Position numbers and translations under genes: made by a program. From Nelumbo lutea (Eukaryota > Streptophyta > Magnoliopsida > Proteales > Nelumbonaceae), in contig JAKGHH010000002.1 of the NCBI GenBank assembly GCA_022828595.1, positions 80,510,383-80,574,382 on the forward strand: DNA of 64,000 nt, read 5' to 3'. Positions 34,201-47,175 of the stretch are shown here, piece by piece. Position 1 is the first letter of the stretch. Each line of letters starts with the position of its first letter. The notes below the pieces were generated by a model. That model did not search any database, was not told the origin of the DNA, and saw only the letters and a list, made by a program, of their open reading frames with translations.

Positions 34201-37200
34201 TTGAGTGATTATAATAAGTTGTTTGAATAATTATGGATTTGAATAATGAAACCTCTTTTTATGCTTGTTAGAAAACAAGGAGAGCTCGTTTGATATAAGG
34301 ACGTTTATGCGGCCAGTGGGGATTAGTTTGAATGTATTTGTATAGGTTTTTGTGGAACTTATAATTTTGAATGAGTGGATTTAGTTTATCAAAATATGGT
34401 TCGTTTAATAGATCTGTTTTAATCTTATAAAGGATTTGAGTTTATTTTCTACTTTATCTAAATATGCTGGGTTTGTTTAAGTTTGTGAGTATAGAGTAGA
34501 AATAAACTTGGTTCTTGTTGGTTAAATTGATTAATTTCTTGTATTTGTTTTGATTTGTTTTAGGTTATATACGCTGGATTGTTTGGAATAATCCAGGTTT
34601 ATTGGTTTTATTTTACTTTGAATAGGTATAATTCCATCTTTTAAAGAAGTTGAGTTGATTTCATAATTTATCAAGCCATGCTAGTTTCGTTTAAATTAGA
34701 ATAGAGGGTTTAGTGTTTGTTTATGCTCGGCTTGTGATTCAGAATTTGACTGGTGGTCGATTGGATGTTTTGGATAGTTTTAGATATGGTATAGTTGGTT
34801 CTGTCTGGGTTTGGCTAGACTCAATTTCATGGGATTTGGAAGATTGCCCTAATTTAACCATAGATATATCAGATGTGTACCGGATTTGTTAAGCTATGTT
34901 GGGTTGGATTCATTTGTATCTCTGGGGATGTTTCGTTGAAAGTGAGTACTCTAAAATTATTACCATCTAGTTACAGTATTGTTGAGTTTGATTTATCTTT
35001 GTCTTGATAGGTAAGTCGGTCTAGATAATCTTGGGTTTTTAGAATGATTTCAGCTATGTTTTGCTCCGATGGTTTTGATGTGGCAATGTGTTAATATATT
35101 TGATTAGGCTGACAGTATGTCATTTTTTTGGTACTAATTTGTAATACTGGCCATGTTTGGTTTCGTTTGGTGTCTGTTGTGTTGGATTCGATTGGGATTG
35201 TTTTTTTAAGATTTTGGGAATCATTATAGTTTATAGGTTGCAGCTGATAATTTGATAACATTGGTTTTGGAGAACCCTTGGCTTTGAGTTAGCGTAAGTG
35301 GTTTAAATAATTATGGATTTGAATAATGAAACCGCTTTATATTTTTGTTAGAAGATAAGGAGGGTTTGTTTGAAAAGAAGAATTTTATGCAGCTTAGTGG
35401 GGATTAGTTTGAATCTGCTTGTATGGCATTTATAATCGCTTATAAATTCTGAGTGAGTTGATTTAGTTTATCTTGATATAATGGGTTGTTTCAAGTTAGA
35501 ATAGTAAGTTTAGATTTGTAATATGCTTCTCTCTTACTTGTTGAAAGAACTGTATAAAGTTTTTGTTTTCATTTGTTTAACGGAATTGTATGGATTGATC
35601 TTAGTTTATTTGCTTTTATTTATTTTTTTAATAGCTATGTTTTAAACTTTTAAAGGAGTTGAGAGTTCATTTTCTACTTTCTGTAAATATGCTATGTCAG
35701 TCAGTTTAGTGTAGTAATATGCTTGGTTCTTGTTATTTAAAATGATTATGTATTGTTTTTGCTTTAATATGCTAAGTCAGTCAGTTTAGTGTATTAGGCA
35801 ATTTCTACATTTTTTAAAATAGTTGAGTTGATTTCCTAGTTTATCTTGGCAAACTAATTTTGCTTGAATTGGAATAGAGGGTTTAGTGATCCATTTGCTT
35901 GGTCAGTGGTTAGGGATTTGATTGGAGGTTGATTGGATGCAAGGGCTTGGTTTGTTTTGGATATTGTGTAGTTGGCCTCTACTTAAGATTGGCTAGACCT
36001 TGTTTCATGGGATTTGAAAGAATGCCTTTAATTAAACCGTAGCTATATCAGACGTGTAACAGATTGGTCAAGCTTAATTGAGAGGTTTCGTTGAAAGTGA
36101 GTATTATAAAGTTGTTAGCATTTAGTTACAATTTAGTTGAGTTTGAATTATCCTTGTTTTGATAGGTAGGTCGGTTTGGATAATCTTGGGTTGTTTTGAT
36201 TGATTTTTGCTTCGATGGTTTTGATTTGGCAATGTCTCGGTGACTTTGATTGGATTGGTTAATGAATGACAGTTTGGGCCAGCATTGTGTGGTTGTATAG
36301 GTTCTACTTTGCATTGGCCATGTTTGGATTCGTTTGGGCTCTGTTGTAATGTATTCGGTTTGGACTCATTTCTATGTTGCCGCTAATAATTTCATAATAT
36401 CTTTTGGTTGTTAATAACCCTTCGGTTTAAGTGATTATAAGTTGTTTGAATAATTATAGATTTGAATAATGAAACCTCTTAATATGCTTGTTAGAAGACA
36501 AAGAGAGTTCGTTTGATATAAGAACGTTTATGCGGCTAGTGGGGATTAGTTTAATGTATTTGTATGGGTTTTTGTGGAACTTAAAATTTTGAGTGATGGA
36601 TTTTGCTTATCAAAATATGGTTCGTTTAATAGGTCTGTTTTAATCATATAAAGGATTTGTGTTTATTTTCTACTTTATCTAAATATACTGGGCTTGTTTA
36701 AGTTTGTGAATTTAGAGTAGAAATAAGCTCGGTTCTTGTTAGTTAAAGTGATTAATTTCTTGTATTTGCTCTGATTTTTTTAGGTATAGGCTGGATTGTT
36801 TTAAATGGTCCAGGTTTATTGGATTTATTTTACTTTGAATAGGTATAATTCCATCTTTTGAAGGAGTTGAGTTGATTTCCTAGTTTATCAAGCCATGCCA
36901 TTTTCGTTTAAATTAGAATAGAGGGTTTTAGTGTTCTTTTATGCTCGGCTTGTGATTGAGGATTTGACTGGTGGTCGATTGGATGGTTTGGATATGGTGT
37001 ATAGTTGGTTCTATTTTGGTTTGGCTTGACTCAGTTTCATGGGATTTGGAAGATTGCCCTACCGTAGATATATCAGAAGTGTACCAGATTCATTAAGCTA
37101 AACTCGGTTGGATTCATTTGTATCTCTGAGGAGGTTTCGTTGAAAGTGAGTACTCTAAAATTATTAGCATCTAGTTACAGTATTGTTGAATTTGATTTAT

Positions 37201-37372
37201 CTCTGTCTTGATAGGTAAGTCGGTCTAGATAATCTTGGGTTTTTTAGAATGATTTCAGCTATGTTTTGCTTCGATGGTTTTGATGTGGCAATGTGTTGAT
37301 ATCCTTGATTGGGCTGACAGTGTGTCATTTTTTTTGTTCTAATTTGTACTACTGGCCATGTTTGGTTTCGTT
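25208..37372 (+). repeat. AB dimer satellite, block 1, plus orientation
   Basis: Two diverged but homologous monomers alternate. Anchor TGAAAGTGAGTA: A monomers at 25241, 27182, 29390, 31634, 33865, 36091; B monomers at 26008, 28181, 30450, 32692, 34937, 37141. A-to-A and B-to-B spacing is about 2.17-2.27 kb (the first A is short, with about 290 bp deleted near 25650). A has TATTATAAAGTTGTTAGCAT and GGGCCGGCATTGTGTGG; B has ACTCTAAAATTATTAGCATC and GGGCTGACAGTGTGTC. B carries an extra ~110 bp containing ATATGCTTCTCTCTTACT. No coding constraint is evident. The left end abuts GTCTCCGG of the duplicated segment. Confidence 0.95.
33286..33345 (+). repeat. Rearranged patch inside a B monomer
   Basis: TAATACGCTTCTCTCTTACT occurs twice (33270 and 33319), separated by TGATAATTTGATAATATCTT, a string normally found in the A monomer. 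The piece that usually follows in B (about 60 bp, with the AACGGAATTG word) is missing. Looks like a template-switch or patch repair event. Confidence 0.7.
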
Positions 37373-38932
37373 AGCTATGGTTTAATTAAAGGCATTTTTT
37401 CAAATCTCATGAAACTGAGTCTAGCCAATCCTAGGTAGACCAACACAACATCCAAAACAAACCAAGCCCTAGCATCCAATCAACCTCCAATCAAATCCCT
37501 AACCACCGACCAAGCTAATAGAACACTAAACCCTCTATTCAAATTCAAGCGAAACTAGCATGCCTAGATAAACTAGAAATCAACTGAACTCTTTTAAAAA
37601 ATGAAATTAGGCATATTCAAAGTAAAATAAAACCATCAAACCTGGATCATTCCGAAAAATACTACCTATATAAGCCTCAAACAAATAAAAGCAAAAACAA
37701 CACATAATCACTTTAAATAACAAGAGCCAAGAATATTACTACGCCTAACTGACTGACTTAGCATATTTAGAGAAAGTAGAAAATGAACTCAACTGCTTTA
37801 GAAGATTAAAAAATAGCTATTAAAATAAAAAATAAAAACAAATAAACTAGGATCAATCCAAACAATTCCGTTAAACAAATTAAACAAATCAAAGCAAAAA
37901 CTTTATACAGTTTTTTCAACCAGTAAGAGAGAAGCAAATTACAAATCTAAACTTACTATTCTAACTTGAAACAACTCATTTTATCAAGATAAATGAAATC
38001 AACTCACTCAGAATTTATAAGCGGTAATAAAAGCCATACAAGCAGATTCAAACTAATCCCCACTAGCCGCATAAAATTCCTCCTTTCAAACAAACCCTAA
38101 TTGTCTTCTAACAATAATATAAAGTGGTTTCATTATTCAAATCCATAATTATTTAAAGCACTTACAATAACTCAAAGCCATGGGTTCTCCAAAACCAATG
38201 TTGCCAAATTATCAGCTGCAACCTATAAACTTTAATGATTCCCAAAATCGTGAAAAACAATCCCAATCGAATCCAACACAACAGAGACCAAACGAAACCG
38301 AGCATGGCCAGTAGTACAAATTAGAAACAAAAAAATGACACACTGTCAGCCCAATCTAGGATATCAACACATTGCCACATCAAAACCATCGAAGCAAAAC
38401 ATAGCTGAAATCATTCTAGAAAACCCAAGATTATCTAGACTGACTTACCTATCAAGACAAATATAAATCAAACTCAACAATACTGTAACTAGATGCTAAT
38501 AATTTTAGAATACTCACTTTCAACGAAATCTCCCCAGAGATACAAATGAATCCAACCCAGCATAGCTTAACGAATCTGGTACACGTTTGATATATCTACA
38601 GTTAATTTTTGGCAATATTCCAAATCCAATGAATCTGAGTCTGGCCAAACCTAGATAGAACCAACTACACCATATCCAAAACTATCCAAACCATCCAATC
38701 GGTCAGCAGTCAAACCCTGAATCACAAGCCGAGCATTAAAGAACACTAAACCCTCTACTCTAATTTAAACGAAACTAGCTTGGCTTGATGGAATTATACC
38801 TATTCAAAGTATAATAAAACCAATAAACCTGGATCATTGCAAACAATCCAGCCTATATAACCTAAAGCAAATCAAAGAAACTACAAAAATTAATCACTTT
38901 AACCAACAAGAACCAAGCATGTTTCTACTCTA
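37373..38932 (-). repeat. AB satellite, inverted block (first)
   Basis: At about 37373 the plus-strand B monomer stops after GGTTTCGTT and the reverse complement begins with TAGCTATGGTTTAATTAAAGG. One B anchor, seen as CTCACTTTCAACGAAA, is at 38514. About 1.56 kb, less than one dimer. It switches back to plus at about 38931-38935 over a shared CTAAA. Confidence 0.9.
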
Positions 38933-39920
38933 AATATGCTAAGTCAGTCAGTTTAGCGTAGTAATATGCTTGGTTCTTGTTATTTAAAATGATTATGTGT
39001 TGTTTTTTCTTTGATTTGTTTGAGGTTTATATAGGTAGGATTTTTTGGAATGATCCAAGTTTGATGGTTTTATTTTACTTTGAATGGCGTAACTTCATTT
39101 TTTAAAATAGTTGAGTTGATTTCCTAGTTTATCTTGGCATGCTAGTTTAGCTTGAATTTGAATAGAGGGTTTAGTGATCTAATTGCTTGGTCGGTGGTTA
39201 GGGATTTGATTGGAGATTGATTGGAAGCTAGGGCTTGGTTTGTTATGGATATTGAGTAGTTGGTCTCTACTTAAGATTGGCTAGACCTAGTTTCATGGGA
39301 TTTGAAAGAATGCTTTTAATTAAACCGTAGTTATATAATACGTTTACCATATTGGTTAAGCTTTATTGAGAGGTTTCGTTGAAAGTGAGTATTATAAAGT
39401 TGTTAGCATTTAGTTAAAATTTTGTTGAGTTTGACTTATCCTTGTCTTGATAGGTAGGTCGGTTTGGATAATCTTGGGTTGTTTGGATTGATTTTTGCTT
39501 CGATGGTTTTGATTTGGCAATGTCTCGCTGTCTTTGATTGGATTGGTTAATGACTGACAGATTGGGCCGGCATTGTGTGGTTATATAGGTTCTACTTTGC
39601 ATTGGCCATGTTTGGATTGGTTTGGGCTCTATTGTAATGGATTCGGTTTGGACTCGTTTCTATGTTGCAGCTGATAATTTCATAATATCTTTTGTTTGTT
39701 AATGACCCTTCGGTTTAAGTGATTATAAGTTGTTTGAATAATTATAGATTTGAATAGTGAAACCTCTTTATATGCTTGTTAGAAGACAAGGAGAGTTCGT
39801 TTGATATAAGGACGTTTATGCGGCCAGTGGGGATTAGTTTGAATGTATTTGTAGGGGTTCTTGTGGAACTTATAATTTTGAGTGAATGGATTTAGCTTAT
39901 CAAAATATGGTTTGTTTAAT
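38933..39920 (+). repeat. AB satellite, plus block between two inverted blocks
   Basis: Runs from AATATGCTAAGTCAGTCAGT (late B) through an A anchor at about 39379 to ATGGTTTGTTTAAT in A. About 1 kb, a single monomer length. Both ends change orientation within a few bases. Confidence 0.9.
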
Positions 39921-42900
39921 CGATTATCAAGAAATTAATCACTTTAACCAACAAAAACCAATCTTATTTCTACTCTAAACTCATAAGCTTAAGCAAGCCC
40001 AGCATATTTAGATAAAGTAGAAAATAAACTCAAATCCTTTATAAGATTAAAACAGACCTATTAAACAAACCATATTTTGATAAACTAAATCCACTCACTC
40101 AAAATTATAAGTTCCACAAAAACCCATAAATATACATTCAAATAAATCCCCACTGGCCGCATAAATGTCCTTATATCCAACAAACTCTCCTTGTCTTCTA
40201 ACAAGCATATAAAGAGGTTTCATTATTCAAATTCATAATTATTCAAACTACTTATAATCACTCAAACCAAAGGGTTATTAACAACCAAAGAATATTATCA
40301 ACTTATCAGCTGCAACATAGAAACGAGTCCAAACCGAATCCATTACAATAGAGCCCAAACGAATCCAAACATGGCCAATCCAAAGTAAAACCTGTACAAC
40401 CACACAATGCCGGCCCAATCTGTCATTCATTAACCAGTCCAATCAAAGACACTGAGACATTGTGATCTTAAAACCATCGAAGCAAAAATCAATCCAAACA
40501 ACCCAAGATTATCCAAACCGACCTACCTATCAACACAAGGATAAGTCAAACTCAACAAAATTGTAACTAAATGCTAACAACTTTATAATGCTCACTTTCA
40601 ATGAAACCTCTCAATAAAGGTTAACCAATTTGGTACACGTCTGATATAGCTACGATTTAATTAAAGGCATTTTTTCAAATATCATGAAAATGAGTATGGC
40701 CAATCCTAGGTAGACCAACTACACAATATCCATAACAAACAAAGCCCTAGCAAGCAATCAACCTCCAATCAAATCCCTAACCACCGACCAAGCTAATAGA
40801 ACACTAAACCCTCTATTCAAATTCAAGCGAAACTAGCATGCCTAGATAAAGAAGGAAATCAACTCAACTATTTTAAAAAATGAAGTTAGGCCTACTCAAA
40901 GTAAAATAAAACCATTAAACCTGGATCATTCCGAAAAATCCTACCTATATAAGCCTCAAACAAATCAAAGCAAAAACAACACATAATCACTTTAAATAAC
41001 TAGAACCAAGAATATTACTATGCTAAACTGACTGACTTAGCATATTTAGAGAAAGTAGAAAATGAACTCAAATCCTTTAGAAGATTAAAACATAGCTTTT
41101 AAAATAAAAAATAAAAACAAATAAACTAGGATCAATCCAATCAATTCTGTTAAACAAATTAAACAAATGAAAGCAAAAACCTTATACAGTTTTTTCAACT
41201 AGTAAGAGAGAAGCATAATACAAATCTAAACTTACTATTCTAACTTGAAACAACCCATTTTATCAAGATAAACTAAATCAACTCAGTCAGAATTTATAAG
41301 CGACAATAAAAGCCATACAAGCAAATTCAAACTTATCCCCACTAGCCGCATAAAATTCCTCCTTTCGAACAAACCTTCCTTGTCTTCTAACAACAATATA
41401 AAGCGGTTTCATTATTCAAATCCATATTTATTTAAAGCACTTACAATAACTCAAAGCCAAGGGTTATCCAAAACCAATGTTATCAAATTATCAGCTACAA
41501 CCTATAAACTATAATGATTCCCAAAATCATAATAAAACAATCCCAATCGAATCCAACACAACAGAGACCAAAGGAAACCAAACATGGCCACTAGTGCAAA
41601 TTAAAACAAAAAAAATGACACATTGTCAGCCCAATCAAGGATATCAACACATTGCCACATCAAAACCGTCAAAGCAAAACATAGATGAAATCATTCCAGA
41701 AAACCCAAGATTATCTAGACCGACTTACCTATCAAGACAAAGATAATTCAAACTCAACAATACTATAACTAGATGCTAATAATGTTAGAGTACTCACTTT
41801 CAACGAAACCTCCCCAGAGATACAAATGAATCCAACCCAGCATACTTAACGAATCCGGTACACGTTTGATATATCTACAGTTAATTTTGGGCAATCTTCC
41901 AAATCCTATGAATCTGAGTCTGGCCAAACCAAGATAGAACCAACTACACCATATCCAAAACTATCCAAACCATCTAATCGACTAGCAGTCAAATCCTAAA
42001 TCACAAGCCGAGCATTAAAGAACACTAAACCCTCTATTCTAATTTAAACGAAACTAGCATGGCTTGATGGAATTATACCTATTCAAAGTAAAACAAAACC
42101 AATAAACTTGGATCATTCCAAACAATCCAACCTATATAACCTAAAGCAAATCAAAGCAACTACAAAAAATTAATCACTTTAAACAACATGAACCAAGCTT
42201 ATTTCTACTCTAAACTCACAAACTTAAACAAACCCAGCATATTTAGATAAAGTAGAAAATAAACTCAAATCCTTTATAAGATTAAAATAGACCTATTAAA
42301 TGAACCATAATTTGATGAACTAAATCCCCACTCAAAATTATAAGTTCCACAAAAACCCATACAAATACATTCAAACTAATCCCCACTGGCCGCATAAATG
42401 ACCTTATATCAAACGAACTCTCCTTGTCTTCTAACAAGCATATAAAGTGGTTTCTTTATTCAAATCCATAATTATTCAAACAACTTATAATTACTCAAAC
42501 CGAAGGGTTATTAACAACCAAAGGATATTATGAATTTACCAGCTACAACATAGAAATGCGTCCAAACCGAATCCATTACAACAGAGCCCAAACAAATCCA
42601 AACATGGCCAATGCAAACTAGAACCTGTCCAACCACACAATGCCGGCCCAATCTGTCATTCATTAACCAGTCCAATCAAAGACACCGAGACATTGTCATC
42701 TCAAAACCATCGAAGCAAAAATCAATCCAAACAACCCAAGATTATCCAAATCGACCTACCTATCAAGACAAGGATAAGTCAAACTCATCAAAATTGTAAC
42801 TAAATGCTAACAACTTTATAATACTCACTTTCAACGAAACCTCTCAATAAAGGTTAACCAATCTGGTACACATCTAATATTACTACGGTTTAATTAAAGG

Positions 42901-44967
42901 CATTTTTTCAAATCTCATGAAACTGAGTCTAGCCAATCCTAGGTAGACGAACTACACAATATCCAAAACAAACCAAGCCCGAGCATCCAATCAACCTCCA
43001 ATCAAATCCCTAACCACCGACCAAGCTAATAGAACACTAAATCCTCTATTCAAATTTAAGCGAAACTAGCATGCCTAGATAAACTAGGAAATCAACTCAA
43101 CTATTTTAAAAAATGAAGTTAAGGCCTACTCAAAGTAAAATAAAACCATCAAACCTGGATCATTCCGAAAAATCCTACCTATATAAGCCCCAAACAAATC
43201 AAAGCAAAAACAACACATAGTCATCACTTTAAATAACAAGAACCAAGAATATTACTACGCTAAACTGACTGACTTAGCATATTTATAAAAAGTAGAAAAT
43301 GAACTCAACTCCTTTAGAAGATTAAAACGTATCTATTAAAAAAAATAAAAACAAATAAAATAGGATCAATCCAAACAATTCCGTTAAACAAATTAAACAA
43401 ATGAAAGCAAAAACTTTATACAGTTCTTTCAACCATTAAGAGAGAAGCATGTTACAAATCTAAACTTACTATTCTAACTTGAAACATCCCATTTTGTCAA
43501 GATAAAATAAGTCAACTCACTCAGAATTTATAAGCGGCAATAAAAGCCATACAAGCAGATTCAAACTAATCCTCACTAGCCGCATAAAATTCCAACTTTC
43601 AAACAAACCCTCCTTGTCTTGTAACAACAATATAAAGCAGTTTTATTATTCAAATCCATAATTATTTAAAACACTTACTACTCAAAGCCAAGGGTTCTCC
43701 GAAACCAATGTTATCAAATTATCAGCTGCAACCTATAAACTATAATGATTCCCAAAATCTTAAAAGGACTATCCCAATCGAATCCAACACAACAGAGACC
43801 AAACGAAACCAAACATGGCTAGTTGTACAAATTAGAACCAAAAAAATGCCACACTGTTAGCCCAATCAAGGATATCAACACATTGCCACATCAAAACCAT
43901 CGAAGCAAAACATAGCTGAAATCATTCAAGAAAACCAAAGATTATCTAGACCAACTTACCTATCAAGACAAAAATAAATCAAACTAAACAATACTGTAAC
44001 TAGATGCTAATAATTTTAGAGTACCCACTTTCAATGAAACCTCCCCAGAGATACAAATGAATCGAACCCTGCATAGTTTAACGAATCTGGTACACGTTTG
44101 ATATATTTATGGTATATTTTGGGAAATCTACCAAATCCTATGAATCTGAGTCTGGCCAAACCAAGATAGAACCAACTACACCATATCCAGAACTATCCAA
44201 ACCATCGAATCGACCAGCAGTCAAATCCTGAATCACAAGCCGAGCATAATAGAACACGAAACCCTCTATTCTAATTTTAATGAAACTAGCATGGCTTGAT
44301 GGAATTATACCTATTCAAAGTAAAATAAAACCAAGAAACCTGGATCATTCCAAACAATCCAGCCTATACAATCTAAAGCAAACCAAAGCAACTACAAGAA
44401 ATTAATCACTTTAACCAACAAGAACCAAGCTTATTTCTACTCCAAACTCACAAACTTAAACAAGCCCATCATATTTAGATAAAGTATAAAATAAACTCAA
44501 ATCCTTAATAAGATTACAACAGGCCTATTAAACAATCCATATTTTGATAAACTAAATCCCCACTCAAAATTATAAGTTCCACAAAAACCCATACAAATAC
44601 ATTCAAACTAATCCCCACTGGCCGCTTAAATGTATTTATATCAAACGAACTCTCATTGTCTTCTAACAAGCATGTAAAGAGGTTTCTTTATTCAAATCCA
44701 TAATTATTCAAACAACTTATAATCACTCAAACCGAAGGGTTATTAACAACCAAAGGATATTATCAATTTATCAGCTGCAACATTGAAACGAGTCCAAACC
44801 GAATCCATTACAACAGAGCCCAAACGAATCCAAACATGGCCAGTGCAAAGTAGAACCTATACAACCACACAATGCCAGCCCAATCTGTCATTCATTAACC
44901 AATCCAATCAAAGACACCGAGACATTATCAAATCCAAACCATTGAAGCAAAAATCAATCCAAACAAC
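39921..44967 (-). repeat. AB satellite, inverted block (second)
   Basis: Minus-strand copies with anchors (CTCACTTTCAACGAAA or close variants) at 40590 (A), 41793 (B), 42823 (A) and 44024 (B). Spacing is 2.23 kb for both pairs, so the dimer order continues. The right end is inside an A monomer at AATCCAAACAAC (44967), where unrelated sequence starts. Confidence 0.93.
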
Positions 44968-45169
44968 GCTTTTTTAAATCGGGTGGACCCAGACCTTAAA
45001 AAGCCACGCGCCCATTTAAGTAGGCACGTGACCAAAGGAGATGAGGAGATGATGGACCAAAATGATGGTCTATCATCGTCTCCCTCGAAAAATTCGCAAC
45101 CAACGCTTGCGAGAAGTAGGGTTAGCCACATTGGTGCGACAAATCTGAACTGGGCATGTTGCTGATCAA
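44968..45169. other. Spacer between satellite and LINE tail, unassigned
   Basis: About 200 bp, GC-richer than its surroundings, with a CACGTG palindrome near 45025. A 60-codon frame (44983-45165) is not similar to any family I recognise. It may be an inner part of the LINE that follows, but its frame cannot be tied to RNase H. Confidence 0.4.
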
Positions 45170-45447
45170 AAATTGAGGAAGGTGTAATTTGGCAGCTAAG
45201 GAATGAATTCAGGCACTTCAAACAACTTTCTAGAGATATGCTTATCCAAATATGATGGATTAGAAGATCTGCAAACAGCATGGCAGATGGCCTAGCTAAA
45301 CAAGGAATTCAGAGACAACCCATGCTTTGGGCTCATGTGAAAATTTGGGCTGGCTTTTTGGGTTTTCTGTTTTTTTTACAACCTCTAGTTCTATCTTTCT
45401 ATTCTAACTTAATATTTCAATTTTTCTGTTGCTGATAAAAAAAAAAA
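45170..45447 (+). mobile_element. LINE retrotransposon 3' end with RNase H tail and poly(A)
   Basis: A frame interrupted by one TGA (about 45253) reads VIWQLRNEFRHFKQL, then WIRRSANSMADGLAKQG and IQRQPMLWAHV. I-x-R-x-x-N-x-x-A-D-x-L-A-K is the end of the plant LINE (non-LTR) RNase H domain, in which the last Asp of ADGLAK is conserved. After the stop at about 45434 comes an A11 run (45437-45447), the poly(A) tail of a retrotransposed RNA. Everything upstream of RNase H is missing, the usual 5' truncation of LINEs. Confidence 0.78.
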
Positions 45448-45904
45448 TTGCTTATCATGTTACTTTGAATAGTGAAAGAAACATGGCCTTTTACCTCTTC
45501 TGAGCGCACTATATTGCCCTCGCCCCTCCCCCATAACAGAAATATTTTCCTTCAATTCAGTCCTAGATCCTAAACATCCTAAAGACCACCACTTTATATT
45601 ACATTCTATTATTCATGGGCGATAATTGGTGACAGTTGCTGCATTACATACTAATATGATTATATGCCCATTACTCGCTCTGTCTCGGAATCAAAGCATC
45701 TACTGGCCAACATAAAATAGAGTTACACATAGTACACCTTTACACATATCATAGAAAGATCATTCGCTAGATCCTTCCACTAATGATCTCTTTGAGATTG
45801 TAAAAGATATGGTGATTTCCCTGTTAAGCCCTTTGCTTTAATTTGAATTTGGAGATGGTTTTCTTTCTTGGTTTTGGGGCTTTGTAATCTGAAGGCATAT
45901 TCTT
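45448..45904. other. Non-coding, probably upstream intron of the fimbrin fragment
   Basis: No exon is recognised. The sequence leads without obvious break into the fimbrin-like exon at about 45905, so part of it is likely former intron. Confidence 0.4.
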
Positions 45905-47175
45905 TGATGTAGTAAACTTATCAATGTGGCAGTCCCTGGGACACTGATGAATGAGCAATCAATACAAAGAGGGTGTTGAACCCTTGGGAAAGGAATGAAA
46001 ATCTTACACTATGCCTCGATTCTGCTAAGGCTATTGGATGTACAGTAGTTAATATTGGCACGCAGGACTTCATTGAAGGGTAAGTATACATGTTGTTTCA
46101 GTCGTTAGTTCTTTTCTATTTTCAAGAATATTTTGGTCCTGTCACTAGTTTTTTGATAGTTTTCTGAATATTCTGTTCCATGCCAAAGTACAAAGAAGTA
46201 AAACTTATTAACCTAATATCTATTAGGTTCTTTTCATATGAACCCTGAAGATTATCTAAAATGTGCATGATAGAAAGCCTGTAAACTTCAAACAAGATTG
46301 GAGTTTGCTATCTATGTTTATTTCATTATTCTGCCCTTGCTTGTACAATACTTGATACCATATGCTCGGTAAGTACAATGCTAAGTTACATGTTTTGTGT
46401 TGTTGCACTGCTCTTTTTTTTTTCTTTATTTGGTCCTTCTGACGACTTTGGTTGGATTTTTGTTATTTTATTCCTCTATTACGTTGGCATATTGCAATCT
46501 ATGAACAAATATGTATATTTTGAGATGGATTTCTGTTGCATCATGTTGATTTTGATTAATTTTTTTCCCTCTACTAAGTTATGAAAGTTGGTAGGGCGCT
46601 CCTAAGTGCTAGCAGTTTCTGGTCAATACGAATATTAATATTCTCTGTGTTTTTTATTTCCTCTGTCATCTAGTGCTTCGGTTGATATCTCAAATCATTA
46701 AGGTATGCTCTGGATGTCATCTAAAAATCACTATTATATGAATGGAGTTTGAGCTTTCTTTAGACTTTAGAGTGTTAAGTCTTGATTCTGGACTGTAATT
46801 GTTTGAAAGCCATTTTTCCATTTTGACTTTTGAGCACATGGTGACGATACAAATTGAAAATTATAGTAATATTTTCTGTAATTGAAACAATTACTTTGAT
46901 GTTTTAACCGTAGATACAACTATGGGCAGACCTCAATTTGAGGAAAACACTTCAATTGGTGGAGTTAGTTGATGACTGTAAGGTGAAATAGCCTTTTTAT
47001 AGAAGTTCTCTACTTATTTGTGACTTTTTATGAAATGTTATTTGCTACTTTTTAGTTCATATGTTGTATTTTGTTCATAAATCGTTAGGATGTGGAGGAG
47101 CTGATGAATCAACCACTTGAGAAGATCTTATTGAGATGGATGAGCTTTCAACTGACTTTCTCAGTAGATGTGAAG
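45905..47175 (+). pseudogene. Fimbrin (plastin)-like actin-bundling protein gene fragment
   Basis: Four pieces match the first calponin-homology region of plant fimbrin. Exon 1 (about 45905-46079): KLINVAVPGT, then a one-base shift and a TGA where an Arg codon is expected, then [20 protein letters not shown] and [16 protein letters not shown], ending at GTAAGT. Exon 2 (46667-46702): HLVLRLISQIIK, then GTATGC, but the AG acceptor is gone. Exon 3 (46914-46982): IQLWADLNLRKTLQLVELVD-DCK, between TAG and GTG. Exon 4 (47089-47175): DVEELMNQPLEKILLRWMSF-QL, then TFSVDVK, apparently with about 11 residues deleted, ending at GTAAGT. Introns are kept, so this is a DNA-level duplicate and not a processed copy. 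Fimbrin cross-links actin filaments; this fragment cannot encode it. Rest of the gene is absent. Confidence 0.9.

Noticed and set aside
25208..44967. Satellite array as a CRISPR or phage-like repeat
   Set aside because: Units are over 1 kb without spacer structure, and the surrounding elements are plant retrotransposons.
44928..45281. Minus-strand 117-codon frame across the satellite/LINE junction
   Set aside because: It runs antisense to a clear LINE RNase H tail and starts in the satellite, so it is a chance frame.
45905..47175. Fimbrin fragment as an active gene
   Set aside because: A frameshift, an in-frame stop, a lost acceptor site and absence of the remaining exons rule this out within the window.
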